From Actinoalloteichus_B caeruleus (GTDB lineage: Bacteria; Actinomycetota; Actinomycetes; Mycobacteriales; Pseudonocardiaceae), in NCBI RefSeq assembly GCF_000718005.1, contig NZ_JODV01000001.1: a DNA stretch of 64,000 nt; one strand, 5' to 3'. This document shows positions 35,254 to 46,020 of this stretch, piece after piece. Position numbers and translations under genes: made by a program. Numbering within the stretch: the stretch's first letter is position 1; each line of letters opens with the position of its first letter. The notes beneath the pieces were generated by a model. The model was not told the origin of the DNA, ran no database searches, and saw only the letters and a program-made list of their open reading frames with translations.

Positions 35254-36159
35254 TCACCGGGACAACGGGGTGAAGTCGGACCGGTTCGCCACGAAGGGCG
35301 GACGCGGCTGCGGAGCGGCGAACGGCTCCACCGGGGTGTTGTCCACGCTGTTGAACACGATGAAGATGTTCGAGCGGGGGAACGGCGTGATGTTGCTGCC
35401 CGAGCCGTGCATCGAGTTGGAGTCGAACATCAGCGCGGAGCCGGCCGGGCCGGTGAACTGCTCGATCCCGTGCTCCGCCGCGAGCTTGCTGATGCTGTCC
35501 TGGTCGGGGACGCCGATCTCCTGCTCCTTGAGGGACTCCTTGTAGTGGTCGTCCGGGGTGGCCCCGACGCAGGAGACGAACGTCCGGTGGGCGCCGGGCA
35601 TCAGCATCAGACCACCGTTGAACGGGTAGTTGTCGGTCAACGCGATGGAGATGCTCACCGCTCGCATCCTCGGCATCCCGTCCTCGGCGTGCCACGTCTC
35701 GAAGTCCGAGTGCCAGTAGAAGCCTCGTCCCTTGAAACCCGGCATGTAGTTCACGCGGCTCTGGTGCACGTAGACGTCCGAGCCGAGGATCTGCCGCGCG
35801 CGGTCGAGCACTCTCGGGTCCGTGGCGAGCCGACCGATCTCCTCGCTGATCTTGTGCACCTCGAAGATCGAGCGGACCTCGTTGGAGGACTTCTCCACCA
35901 CCGTGCGCTCGTCCGCCTTCACCTCGGGGTCGGACGAGAGCCGCGTGAGCTCCTGCCAGAACTTCTGCACCTCGGCCGGCGTCAGGAGCCCCTCGACCGT
36001 CAGGAAGCCCTTGTCGTCGTAGGACCGCAAGGTGTCGGCGTCGATCGGCCCGGAGTCCACCCCCGGCCAGGCCACCGGGTCCTCTCGCTTGATCAGCGCC
36101 GGCTCCGTCCCGACCCGGGTCGGGTAGAGGTCATCGGTCTTCACGTCGGCCACAGTCAT
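35254..36159 (-). CDS. ectD: ectoine hydroxylase
   Basis: A non-heme iron, 2-oxoglutarate-dependent dioxygenase that converts ectoine to 5-hydroxyectoine. The 301-residue length is typical. The iron site is visible: His150 and Asp152 in YWHSDFETWHAEDGMP (the EctD signature helix), and the distal His in NSMHGSGSN. RVNYMPGFKGRGFYWHSDF is a family hallmark. The ATG at 36159 has AGGAGG upstream. It is the last gene of ectA-ectB-ectC-ectD; the 241-base gap from ectC leaves room for its own promoter. Confidence 0.97.
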   Translation of the reverse strand: MTVADVKTDDLYPTRVGTEPALIKREDPVAWPGVDSGPIDADTLRSYDDKGFLTVEGLLTPAEVQKFWQELTRLSSDPEVKADERTVVEKSSNEVRSIFEVHKISEEIGRLATDPRVLDRARQILGSDVYVHQSRVNYMPGFKGRGFYWHSDFETWHAEDGMPRMRAVSISIALTDNYPFNGGLMLMPGAHRTFVSCVGATPDDHYKESLKEQEIGVPDQDSISKLAAEHGIEQFTGPAGSALMFDSNSMHGSGSNITPFPRSNIFIVFNSVDNTPVEPFAAPQPRPPFVANRSDFTPLSR

Positions 36160-36400
36160 GTGATTGCCTCCTAGGCGAATTCCCGATCGGCGACCCGAGG
36201 GAAACACGGGTCGATCCGCGATGTGGTGGTGGTCCGGGCTCGTCGCTGTTCGGGTCCCGGGACTGGCGTACCGCCGGTCGGCGCCAGGGCGGCACCCGCC
36301 CCGCGCCGACCTCGCGGTCGAAATCCCCACGTCCCGGCATACGGGTCAGGTGGTGGTGGCGTCAACCCCTCTCGTCACTACCGGAGAACCCCGTCCCGGT

Positions 36401-36835
36401 TCACTCGACGTTGGCCGCTTTCGCTGGTGCCTGCTCGTCCTGCTCCGCCTTCTCCACGATCAGCGGGTACACGCCGTTCTCGTCGTGCACCTCACGCCCG
36501 GTGACCGGCGGGTTGAAGACGCATACCGTCCGGATGTCCGTCCTCGGCCGCACCTGGTGGTGCTCGTGCCCGTCGAGCAGGTACAGGCTGCCCGGAGCCA
36601 GCGGGAAGGTCTCGCCGGTCTCCTTGTTGGTGATTTCCCCTTCACCCTCGACCACAAACACCGCTTCGATGTGGTTCGCGTACCAGAAGTCGTTCACCGT
36701 GCCGGCGTAGAGCGTGGTCTCGTGCACCGAGAACCCGACACCCTCCTTGGCCAGCACGATGCGCTTGCTGCGCCAGTTCGGCGTCTTGATGTCGCGCTCG
36801 GTGTCCTCGATCTCGCTCAATGACCGTACGATCAC
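36401..36835 (-). CDS. ectC: L-ectoine synthase
   Basis: A cupin-fold enzyme that cyclises N-gamma-acetyl-diaminobutyrate to ectoine. The 144-residue product has the usual length and shows MIVRSLSEIEDTERDI, NDFWYANHIEAVFVVEGEG, ETFPLAPGSLYLLDGHEHH with the metal-binding residues, and RTVCVFNPPVTGREVHDENG. The GTG start at 36835 has AAGGAG upstream. It lies 79 bases after ectB. Confidence 0.97.
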   Translation of the reverse strand: MIVRSLSEIEDTERDIKTPNWRSKRIVLAKEGVGFSVHETTLYAGTVNDFWYANHIEAVFVVEGEGEITNKETGETFPLAPGSLYLLDGHEHHQVRPRTDIRTVCVFNPPVTGREVHDENGVYPLIVEKAEQDEQAPAKAANVE

Positions 36836-36914
36836 GTTTGACTCCTTCGACTGTCTCTTCGGGGACGTCCGGCGGGGTGGTACGGCGGGCCCGCGAACGT
36901 CGTCGCCTGTCCGG

Positions 36915-38168
36915 TCAGCTGGCGCTGACGGCCCGCACCGAGTCCACGACGATCCCGAGGCCGCGTTCCAGTTCCTCGTCCGTCACGGTGAGCGGGGGCA
37001 TCAGCTTGAGCACCTCGCCGTTGGGCCCCGAGGTCTCCATCAGCAGCCCCCGTTCGAAGGCCGCCGCGCTGGCCCGACCCGCCAGTGCCGGCTCGTCGAA
37101 CGCCAGCCCGCGTGCCAGTCCCCGCCCACGCGATTCCAGGCCCGCCGGCTTCAGCTCCTGGGCCAGCTCCTCGAGGCAACGCCCGATCTGCTCACCCTTG
37201 GCCAGGGTGCTCTTCTCCAGTTTGTCGCTGGTCCAGTACTCCTGGAGCGCCTTGGCGGAGGTCACGAAGGCCGGGTTGTTGCCCCGGAAGGTCCCGTTGT
37301 GCTCACCCGGCTCCCAGACGTCCAGCTCGGGGCGGAGCAGGGTCAGCGCCATCGGGAGGCCGTAGCCGCCGATCGACTTCGAGAGGCAGACGATGTCCGG
37401 CTGGATACCGGCGATCTCGAAGCTGAAGAAGGGGCCGGTACGGCCGCAGCCCATCTGCACGTCGTCGACGATGAGCAGGATCCCGTGCCGCTTGCACAGG
37501 TCGGCGAGGGCTCGCAGCCACTCCGCCCTGGCGACGTTGATGCCGCCCTCGCCCTGAACCGTCTCCACGATGACCGCCGCCGGCTCGTTGAGCCCGCTCC
37601 CGCTGTCCTCCAGCAACCGCTCGAACCAGATGAAGTCCGGTGTCTGGCCGTCCAGGTAGTGGTCGTAGGGCATGGGGGTGGCGTGCACCAGCGGGATCCC
37701 CGCGCCGCCCCGCTTCATGGAGTTCCCCGTGACCGAGAGCGCGCCTAGCGTCATCCCGTGGAAGGCGTTGGTGAAGTTGATGATGGACTCACGCCCGGTC
37801 ACCTTGCGCGCGAGCTTCAGCGCGGACTCCACCGAGTTGGCACCGGTCGGGCCGGGGAACTGCACCTTGTAGTCGAGGTTCCTCGGCTCGAGGACGACCC
37901 GTTTGAAGGTTTCGAGGAAGTCCCGTTTGGCGACGGTCTGCATGTCGAGACCGTGCGTCACCCCGTCCCGCCGGATGTAGTCGATCAGTGCCTCCTTGAA
38001 CACGGGATTGTTGTGCCCGTAGTTCAGGGCGCCGGCACCGGCGAAGAAGTCCAGATACGGCTTGCCGTTCTCGTCGAAGAGTTCGCTACCGAGCGCACGG
38101 TCGAATACCGTCGGCCAGGTACGGCTATAGCTGCGAACCTCGGATTCCAGACTCTCGAAGACGTTCAC
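36915..38168 (-). CDS. ectB: diaminobutyrate-2-oxoglutarate transaminase
   Basis: A PLP-dependent class III aminotransferase that makes L-2,4-diaminobutyrate from aspartate semialdehyde and glutamate. The 417-residue protein shows YLDFFAGAGALNYGHNNP, FPGPTGANSVESALKLARKV, NAFHGMTLGALSVTGN, VETVQGEGGIN, LLIVDDVQMGCGRTG and the PLP lysine in LSKSIGGYGLPMA. It starts at the GTG at 38168, 139 bases after ectA. Confidence 0.97.
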   Translation of the reverse strand: MNVFESLESEVRSYSRTWPTVFDRALGSELFDENGKPYLDFFAGAGALNYGHNNPVFKEALIDYIRRDGVTHGLDMQTVAKRDFLETFKRVVLEPRNLDYKVQFPGPTGANSVESALKLARKVTGRESIINFTNAFHGMTLGALSVTGNSMKRGGAGIPLVHATPMPYDHYLDGQTPDFIWFERLLEDSGSGLNEPAAVIVETVQGEGGINVARAEWLRALADLCKRHGILLIVDDVQMGCGRTGPFFSFEIAGIQPDIVCLSKSIGGYGLPMALTLLRPELDVWEPGEHNGTFRGNNPAFVTSAKALQEYWTSDKLEKSTLAKGEQIGRCLEELAQELKPAGLESRGRGLARGLAFDEPALAGRASAAAFERGLLMETSGPNGEVLKLMPPLTVTDEELERGLGIVVDSVRAVSAS

Positions 38169-38307
38169 GATTCTCCGTCCGTTCTAGGATTGCGATATCT
38201 GCACCGGCGGCGACGGACTCACCCGGCGGGAGGCCGTGCGACAACGTCGCTCCCGTGACCGGTAATCGCTTCATCGATCTTGGTCGCTGTCTTGGGTGAC
38301 CGGCGGG

Positions 38308-38853
38308 TCAGGTTCCGGAGGAGGCGGGGCGGAAGGGACCGATGCGGTACAGGTCCTCGCCCTCGTGCGAGTCCGGGAAGGAGTCGGCCGGGAAGAGCTC
38401 CCGTCGCTCGAGTTCGGTGCCGCGGTTCCTGGCCAGCGCGGTGAACAACCGGATGGACGCCGTGTTGTCCGGGGTGATCGTCGTCTCGAGGTAGCGGACC
38501 CCGGTGTGGGTGACCCGGTCCACGAGCTCGCGGAGCATGCCGCCGGCCAGTCCGCGACCTCGGTGGCGCTCGTCGACGGCGACCTGCCACACCATGATCG
38601 TGTCCGGCGCGTCCGGGCGCACGTAGCCGCTGACGAATCCGCCGACCGCGCCGTCCACGCGAGCGACGACGGATGTCCGGGAGAAGTCACGACACCACAG
38701 CACGTAGGCGTAGGACGAGTTCAGGTCCAGCACCCCGGAATCGCGCGCGAGGCGCCACATGGCGGATCCGTCCGACACATTCGGCGATTCGATCGCCACC
38801 TGCGCCACTGACCCACTTCCGCTGCTTTCAGAATTCGGGTGTGCCGTGGTCAT
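38308..38853 (-). CDS. ectA: L-2,4-diaminobutyric acid acetyltransferase
   Basis: A GNAT-fold acetyltransferase that makes N-gamma-acetyl-diaminobutyrate. The 181-residue product has a variable first 25 residues, then SPNVSDGSAMWRLARDSGVL, NSSYAYVLWCRDF, VWQVAVDERHRGRGLAGGML (acetyl-CoA loop) and LETTITPDNTASIRLF. The ATG at 38853 has no obvious ribosome site; TTGACA lies only a few bases before it. It is first in the ectABCD operon, with an AT-rich promoter region upstream. Confidence 0.95.
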   Translation of the reverse strand: MTTAHPNSESSGSGSVAQVAIESPNVSDGSAMWRLARDSGVLDLNSSYAYVLWCRDFSRTSVVARVDGAVGGFVSGYVRPDAPDTIMVWQVAVDERHRGRGLAGGMLRELVDRVTHTGVRYLETTITPDNTASIRLFTALARNRGTELERRELFPADSFPDSHEGEDLYRIGPFRPASSGT

Positions 38854-38912
38854 AATTTGTCAACCTAACAGAGGTCCCGTTTCCCGGCAGATCTGCGAAT
38901 GCGCGACCCGGC

Positions 38913-38937
38913 ATCTACCAGTGGATTCACAGAAAAC
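38913..38937 (-). promoter_or_regulatory. candidate stress-sigma promoter for ectABCD
   Basis: On the minus strand GTTTTC (38937-38932) and GGTAGAT (38919-38913) are spaced by 12 bases; reading the -35 element as GTTT leaves 14. This resembles, without matching well, the GTTT-N14/16-GGGTA pattern of SigB/SigF-type stress sigma factors. It lies 60 bases upstream of ectA in a low-GC region. Confidence 0.3.
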
Positions 38938-38961
38938 GGCGTGACAAGAAGCACATTAACC

Positions 38962-38991
38962 TTGATTTAACACGGCCAATTGTGCTAGGCT
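38962..38991 (+). promoter_or_regulatory. candidate rightward promoter into the gene-poor region
   Basis: TTGATT (38962-38967) and TAGGCT (38986-38991) are separated by 18 bases on the plus strand and lie in the same AT-rich block as the ect promoter. The -10 fits TAnnnT. It points into a stretch of more than 1.2 kb with no recognisable gene before the ThrE-type exporter. Confidence 0.4.
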
Positions 38992-38999
38992 GCGCCGGC

Positions 39000-40251
39000 G
39001 TTCATCGGCCGGGTGACTGCTCTCCCCATGAACGGGTGACGTTTGTGTTCTCATACCGCACATCGCGCCCACGGAGCGTGATGTTTCACTGATCAACTCA
39101 CCGTAGGACGGATCTTCCCGCACCGCATCTCCTGAATGGGCGAGTCGGTACCCCGGTATGGGCCAGCGCGGGCCGGCCACCCCCGCGTGACCGGTCGCCC
39201 CGACGGTCCTGATCCCGGCACCGCCGGCGCCCGGGAGGCCACCGAGGGCACCGCCGCGCCGGGGTGGGCGATGGGGCTCCGCCCCGGCGGCCGACCCAGG
39301 CGGAACACCTTCCACGACGGCTCGGCGGACCACCCAGCCCTCACCGGCGGGTGTCGACCCGCGGGGACACCGACGGGCGTTGGTACCGGTGCGGCGGCCC
39401 TCCAGTCGGGGGCGCGCCCCGCCTCGTGGTGATCCGGAGCGGAGGGCCAGGAACGCGACTCGGGTGCGGGGCACCGACCGCGTGCCGGCGGTGGGCCGAC
39501 GAGCGGGAAGCGGCACGGCCACGTGGAGCGCCCCGGCCGGCGGACGACCGGGCCGGCCGGAGGGGAAAGCCGCGAGGCGAGTGGTCCCCAGGCGGAGCCC
39601 GTCCCCCCGGCCGCGACCCGAATGCCCTCTGAACAGCGGACCGCGCACGCCCCCGGAACCGTCCCTTCGAACCACCGGACGACCGGGCCGGCCGGAGGGG
39701 AAAGCCGCGAGGCGAGTGGTCCCCAGGCGGAGCCCGTCCCCCCGGCCGCGACCCGAATGCCCTCTGAACAGCGGACGCACGCCCCAGGAACCGTCCCTTC
39801 GAACCACCGGACGACCGGGCCTCGCATGGGGCGGCGGGGGCCGGGATCGGGCGGGAGGAGCGGGCCAGCGACGGGGTCAGCCTCCCCGCGCCACCACCGC
39901 CGGTCGCGGTCGGCTCACCGCCCTGGGAGCCCCGCCACGCCGGTTGCCGCCCGTCCCCGGCGGCGGGACGATCAGGAGCAGGAACAAAGTTCGGCGGTCC
40001 GCGCGTTGGGCACCGACGGGCGCGCGGGGCCGAACCACCCGCGCCGAGGCCATCCCCCGGTTGTCGCAGGTGAGGCGGCCGGGGAGCACGTCGACCTAGG
40101 GTGGCGCACGCCACTACGCGGACCCGCAACGGAGGGGAGCCCGCCGCCGATGTCGTGAGCGGCGTGGTGATCTCAGACCCCTGTCCCGGGTCGACCCCGG
40201 TCGGCCACGCCAGCAGAGACCGAGCAGGCACGAGGTGAAGGAGGCCGGTCC
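39000..40251. other. gene-poor region with tandem repeat
   Basis: About 1.25 kb between ectA and the ThrE-like gene. No frame on either strand shows a protein family, a ribosome site and high third-position GC together. One minus-strand frame across the repeat (about 39093-39827) is open but uses many A/T-ending codons unlike its neighbours. The region carries the 135/132-base tandem repeat listed separately and a GAAGGAGG ribosome site at its right end for the next gene. Confidence 0.5.
39541..39821. repeat. tandem repeat, units of 135 and 132 bases plus a partial third
   Basis: CGGACGACCGGGCCGGCCGG begins a unit at 39541 and again at 39676; the first 14 bases return at 39808. The two full units are almost identical, differing mainly in a 3-base length change near GGACCGCGCACGC / GGACGCACGC. 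Each unit contains GGCCGGCC, AAAGCCGCGAGGCGAG, TGCCCTCTGAACAG and CCCTTCGAACCACC. Unit lengths are multiples of three, so frames stay open through both copies on both strands, but the codon pattern is not gene-like. Confidence 0.85.
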
Positions 40252-41670
40252 GTGGGTATCGCCCAGCGGGCCCGTGAAGCGTTGCGCCGGAAGGAGGCGA
40301 CGCCCGCCACGGTGGCGAACACCGCCGTCTATGGACCGCAGCTCCCCGAGGCGTCGACCATCCACCTGGTGTTGGACCTCGCCCTGCGGGTGGGCGAGGT
40401 CCAACTGGCGAGTGGCGCGGGTGCCGCCGACGCCACCGCGACGGTCATCGCGATCACCAACGCCTACGGTCTCCCCCACTGCGAGGTGGACGTCATCTAC
40501 ACGTCCATCACCGTGTGCTGTCACCTCGGTTCCGGCAAGGCCCCGATCACCACGCTGCGAGTGGTGCGGAGCCGCTCCCACGACTACAGCAGGCTGACCG
40601 CGACCGAGGACCTCGTCCAACGGATCACCGGCTTCGAGATCAGCGCCGAGGACGCCTACGCCGAGCTCGAACGCATCACCAACGCCGCCCACCCCTACCC
40701 GCGATGGGTGTCCTCCCTCGCCTGGGCCGGTCTCGCGGCGTCGATCGCCGTGCTCATCGGCGCCGGCCCCCTCCTGACCGGACTCGCCGCGCTCGTCAGC
40801 GCGCTGATCGACCAGATCGGGCGGTTCCTCAACCGCCGTGCCCTGCCGTTCTTCTTCCAGCAGGCGGTCGGAGGCGCGGTCGCGACCGGGGCGGCCCTGC
40901 TGCTCTTCCAGTCCGGGGTCCTCGGCGGGGGGAGCGCCTCGCTCGCGGTCGCCGCGAACCTGGTCGTGCTCCTCTCCGGGCTCTCCGTCGTCGGTGTCGC
41001 CCAGGACGCGGTCGGCGGGTACAACGTCACCGCCGCCGGCAGAGCCGGCGAGATCCTGATCATGACGGCGGGCCTGGTCACCGGGGTGATCGTCGCGCTG
41101 CGCATCGGGGTCGCGCTCGGCGCGCCCACGACCGACGTCGCGGCCAGGCTTCCCCCCGCCGCCAGCCAGCTCCCGCTGCTGGTGGTCGCCGGCGGTATGG
41201 CGGCGGTGTGCTTCGCGCTGGCCAGCTACGCGCCGCTGCGGACGCTGCTGGTCGCCGGTGGAGCGGGCGCGCTCGGCCAGCTCACCTACAGCACGTTGTC
41301 GCTGACGGCGCTCGTGGGACCGATCCCGGCCTCGGCCGGAGCCGCCGTGGTGATCGGTTTCGCGGGGGGCCTGCTCGCGAGGCGCCTGAAACTGCCCACG
41401 CTGATCGTGGTCGTCTCGGGCATCACGCCGCTGCTGCCGGGACTGGCGACCTACCGGGCCGTCTACCAGCTCGCCGCCGAGGGGAACCTGACCGCCGGGC
41501 TGTCCGACGCCGTCCTCGCCGCCGGGGTGAGCCTCGGCCTCGGAGCCGGGGTCGTCCTCGGTGAGTTCCTCGCGCAGCCGGTCCGGACCAGCATCGGTCG
41601 GCTCGAACGGCGCTTCTCCGGCCCGAGGATGTCGGGACCGCTGCGTCCGTCGCGCCGTCGCCTCGAGTGA
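40252..41670 (+). CDS. ThrE-type threonine/serine exporter family protein
   Basis: A 472-residue protein: a cytoplasmic N-terminal ThrE domain (about 30-150, LPEASTIHLVLDLALRVGEV, YGLPHCEVDVIYTSITVCCH) followed by about ten hydrophobic helices in two blocks (155-300 and 305-450), the usual layout of the fused actinobacterial ThrE exporter. LIVVVSGITPLLPGLATYRA is the conserved motif of the last block. Relatives export threonine and serine; the substrate here is inferred. The GTG at 40252 has GAAGGAGG upstream. Confidence 0.9.
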   Translation: MGIAQRAREALRRKEATPATVANTAVYGPQLPEASTIHLVLDLALRVGEVQLASGAGAADATATVIAITNAYGLPHCEVDVIYTSITVCCHLGSGKAPITTLRVVRSRSHDYSRLTATEDLVQRITGFEISAEDAYAELERITNAAHPYPRWVSSLAWAGLAASIAVLIGAGPLLTGLAALVSALIDQIGRFLNRRALPFFFQQAVGGAVATGAALLLFQSGVLGGGSASLAVAANLVVLLSGLSVVGVAQDAVGGYNVTAAGRAGEILIMTAGLVTGVIVALRIGVALGAPTTDVAARLPPAASQLPLLVVAGGMAAVCFALASYAPLRTLLVAGGAGALGQLTYSTLSLTALVGPIPASAGAAVVIGFAGGLLARRLKLPTLIVVVSGITPLLPGLATYRAVYQLAAEGNLTAGLSDAVLAAGVSLGLGAGVVLGEFLAQPVRTSIGRLERRFSGPRMSGPLRPSRRRLE

Positions 41671-41930
41671 GCACGGCGGGCTCGGCCCCCGTCGAGCCCG
41701 AACTCGTCCGACCTGCGCGAGGTGGCGGATCGCGGGCTGCGACGGGCAGCCGATTCAACTACTCACGGTCATGTGATCGCGCTTACTGCGTCCACCAATC
41801 AGCACGAATTGTGGCTAGCCTCAACAATGGAGGATGACACGGAGAGTCACCGGCTGCCACCAGGGCCAACGGAGGTCGGGGCAGGTGGCCACACCGTTCG
41901 ACTCTCGTCGCTGCTGAGGAGGCCTGGCCA
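41671..41930 (+). promoter_or_regulatory. leader of otsA
   Basis: 260 bases with lower GC at 41740-41830, probably containing the promoter of the trehalose genes. I see no palindrome strong enough to name. GAGGAGG at 41916-41922 serves the GTG at 41931. Confidence 0.35.
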
Positions 41931-43373
<1,443 letters not shown>

Positions 43374-43416
43374 GGTTCATTCGTTTACCCATCCCTGACG
43401 CCGTGAGGAGGAGGCG

Positions 43417-45951
43417 TTGACCGCCGAGGCCCTCCCAGCCGAACTTCGGCGCGCGATCGTCCAGCTTGCGAGGACGCCGCGCCTGTTGGTCGCCTGTGAC
43501 TACGACGGGACACTCGCTCCCATTGTCGTCGACCCGGACCATGCCCAGCCGCTACCGGAGTCGGTGCACGCGCTGCGGTCGTTGGCGGCGCTGCCCGCCA
43601 CCGTCACCGCGGTCATCTCCGGCCGGGCACTCCGTGATCTGGCCGCGTTGTCCCGGCTGCCCGCGGAGGTGCACCTCGTGGGCAGCCACGGCTCCGAGTT
43701 CGACGTGGGATTCGTCCACGAACTCGGAGCCGAGGCCACCACGCTGCTCCGCCGCATCCAGTCCGAACTCGATCCCCTCGCCGACGAGGGACAGGGAATC
43801 CACCTGGAGGTGAAACCCGCCAGTGTCGCCGTCCACGTGCGGCGAGCGGAACCAGCCGTCGCCGAACGCGTGCTGGAGACGGTGCGCACCGGCCCGGCGA
43901 CCTGGGACGGAGTCCAGGTCACCGAGGGCAAGGCGGTGATCGAACTCGCCGTGGTGCAGACCAACAAGGGCAACGCGTTGGACACCCTGCGCCACCAGGT
44001 GGGCGCGACCGCCGCGCTGTTCTTCGGTGACGACGTCACCGACGAGAAGGCCTTCCGGAGCCTCCAGGGCCCCGACATGGGCATCAAGGTCGGCCCCGGC
44101 GACACCGCCGCCGCCTACCGGGTGGACGACGCCCAGGCGGTCGCGACGGTCCTCGCCTTCCTCCTGGAGGAACGGCGCACCTGGTTGTTCGGTGAGCAGG
44201 CTCCGCCCATCGAGCGGTTGAGCATGTTGGCGAACGAGCGAACCGTCGCCCTGGTCACCCCGGACGCCCGGCTGACCTGGCTCTGCCACCCGGAGCCGGA
44301 CTCGGCGGCGGTCTTCGCCGACCTGCTCGGCGGTCCCACCGCTGGCCACTTCTCCATCAAGCCCAACCGCAACGGCCTCCCACTGGGCCAGCGGTACCTG
44401 CCCGGGACGATGGTGGTGGAAACCCGCTGGTCCCGGTTGCTGGTCACCGACTACCTCGACCACTACTCCAGTTCCCACCGGACGGACGTGGTCCGGGTCG
44501 TCTCGGGCAACACGACCGCCAGCGTCGAGTTCGCTCCCCGCCCCGAGTTCGGCCAGGTGCCGGTCCGCCTCATCGCGGAGGCCGACGGCCTCCGGGTCGT
44601 GGGCACCTCGGAGCCGATGGTCCTGCGCGCTCCCGGCGTCGTCTGGGAGATCACCTCCGACGGCATGCACGAGTCGGCGCGTGCCGTGGTGGAGCCCTCC
44701 CCTGGTCACGACGTGGTGCTCGAGCTGCGCTGCGGGACCGACGACCTCGGGCCGGGCGAGATCGCGGAGCAGGAGCGTCGGCAGCGGGCGGGCGAGTACT
44801 GGTCCAGTTGGGTCCAGGGGCTGTCGCTGCCGCCGGTGGAGACCGACCTGGTGGCCCGTTCGGCGCTCACCCTCCGGGGGCTGTGCCACTCGGAGACCGG
44901 TGCCATCATGGCCGCGGCGACCACCTCGCTGCCGGAGGAGATCGGTGGTGTCCGCAACTGGGACTACCGGTACTGCTGGCTGCGGGACGCGGCTCTCACC
45001 GCCCAGGCCCTGGTCTCGCTCGGGTCGCACGAGGAGGCCGAGGGTTTCCTGAACTGGCTGCACCGGGTTCTGGAGACCCTCCCGGGGCCGGAACGGCTCC
45101 ACCCCCTCTACACGATCTACGGCACCAACCTCCCACCGGAGGCCGTGATCGACACCCTGCCGGGTTACGCGGGTTCGCGCCCCGTCCGGGTGGGCAACCT
45201 GGCGAACCAGCAGGTGCAGCTCGACGTCTTCGGCCCGGTGGTGGATCTGATCGCCATGCTGACCGAGTCGAGGGGCAAGCTCACCGACGACGACTGGCGG
45301 CTGGTGACGGCCATGGCCGAGGCGGTGTCCCGCCGCTGGCACGAGGCTGACCACGGGATCTGGGAGGAGCGCCACGCGCCCAGGCACCACGTCTACTCGA
45401 AGGTCATGTGCTGGGTGACCCTGGACCGCGCGGTGCGGCTGGCGGAGAGCTACGGCCGCGAGGTCGACCCGACCTGGGAGCCCCTGCGGGACGAGATCGC
45501 CAGGGACGTGCTGAAGAACGGGTGGAACGACGAGGTCCAGTCCTTCACCACCGCCTACGACGGGGTCGACCTGGACGCGGCCTCCCTCTTCGTCGGGCTC
45601 TCCGGCCTGATCGACCCGACCGACGACCGGTTCCAGTCGACGGTGACGGCGATCGAGTCCGAGCTGCGCAGCGGCTCGACGGTGTACCGCTACCGCCGGG
45701 ACGACGGGCTGCCCGGGGACGAGGGCGGTTTCCACTTCTGCGCGGCCTGGATGGTGGAGGCCTACCTGCTGACCGGTCGGCGGACGGAGGCGGAGGACCT
45801 GTTCCAACAGCTGGTCGACGCCGCCGGCCCCACCGGGCTGCTTCCGGAGGAGTACGACCCCATCGCGGAGCGGTCGCTGGGCAACCACCCACAGGCCTAC
45901 TCGCACGTGGGTCTGATCCGGTGCGCCAGGCTGCTGTCCGAGGCCGTCTGA
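43417..45951 (+). CDS. otsB: trehalose-6-phosphate phosphatase fused to a GH15 glucoamylase/trehalase-like domain
   Basis: An 844-residue two-part protein starting at a TTG with GAGGAGGAGG upstream. Residues 1-255 are a HAD phosphatase of the OtsB type: Asp28 and Asp30 in ACDYDGTLAP, VISGRAL, KPASVAVHVR and GDDVTDEKAF. From about residue 265 a full GH15 hydrolase follows: a beta-sandwich N-domain (ALVTPDARLTWLCHPEPDSA), then the (alpha/alpha)6 barrel with GGVRNWDYRYCWLRDAALTA and GGFHFCAAWMVEAYLLTGR. GH15 members of this branch include mycobacterial-type trehalases. The same chain may therefore make and degrade trehalose, or the second part may act on another glucan. Confidence 0.92.
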   Translation: MTAEALPAELRRAIVQLARTPRLLVACDYDGTLAPIVVDPDHAQPLPESVHALRSLAALPATVTAVISGRALRDLAALSRLPAEVHLVGSHGSEFDVGFVHELGAEATTLLRRIQSELDPLADEGQGIHLEVKPASVAVHVRRAEPAVAERVLETVRTGPATWDGVQVTEGKAVIELAVVQTNKGNALDTLRHQVGATAALFFGDDVTDEKAFRSLQGPDMGIKVGPGDTAAAYRVDDAQAVATVLAFLLEERRTWLFGEQAPPIERLSMLANERTVALVTPDARLTWLCHPEPDSAAVFADLLGGPTAGHFSIKPNRNGLPLGQRYLPGTMVVETRWSRLLVTDYLDHYSSSHRTDVVRVVSGNTTASVEFAPRPEFGQVPVRLIAEADGLRVVGTSEPMVLRAPGVVWEITSDGMHESARAVVEPSPGHDVVLELRCGTDDLGPGEIAEQERRQRAGEYWSSWVQGLSLPPVETDLVARSALTLRGLCHSETGAIMAAATTSLPEEIGGVRNWDYRYCWLRDAALTAQALVSLGSHEEAEGFLNWLHRVLETLPGPERLHPLYTIYGTNLPPEAVIDTLPGYAGSRPVRVGNLANQQVQLDVFGPVVDLIAMLTESRGKLTDDDWRLVTAMAEAVSRRWHEADHGIWEERHAPRHHVYSKVMCWVTLDRAVRLAESYGREVDPTWEPLRDEIARDVLKNGWNDEVQSFTTAYDGVDLDAASLFVGLSGLIDPTDDRFQSTVTAIESELRSGSTVYRYRRDDGLPGDEGGFHFCAAWMVEAYLLTGRRTEAEDLFQQLVDAAGPTGLLPEEYDPIAERSLGNHPQAYSHVGLIRCARLLSEAV

Positions 45952-45984
45952 CGCTCCTCCCCTCCCGGGGATGAGTTCCGTCGC

Positions 45985-46020
45985 GGGGCCCGCCGAGAAC
46001 GGCGGGCCCCGTCGGCTTTT
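45985..46020 (+). terminator. rho-independent terminator after the trehalose operon
   Basis: GGGGCCCGCCG-AGAA-CGGCGGGCCCC is a perfect 11-base-pair stem with a 4-base loop, followed by GTCGGCTTTT, and lies 33 bases after the stop of the otsB fusion. The rest of the 635-base spacer to 46586 shows no gene I can support. Confidence 0.85.

Noticed and set aside
36160..36400. Possible small gene between ectC and ectD
   Set aside because: No frame with a ribosome site and gene-like third-position GC; more likely a promoter or leader region of ectD.
39541..39821. CRISPR-like repetition
   Set aside because: Units are head-to-tail without unique spacers, and no cas gene is present.
39093..39827. Open minus-strand frame of 244 codons through the tandem repeat
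   Set aside because: No ribosome site, many A/T-ending codons unlike neighbouring genes, and openness follows from repeat units being multiples of three.
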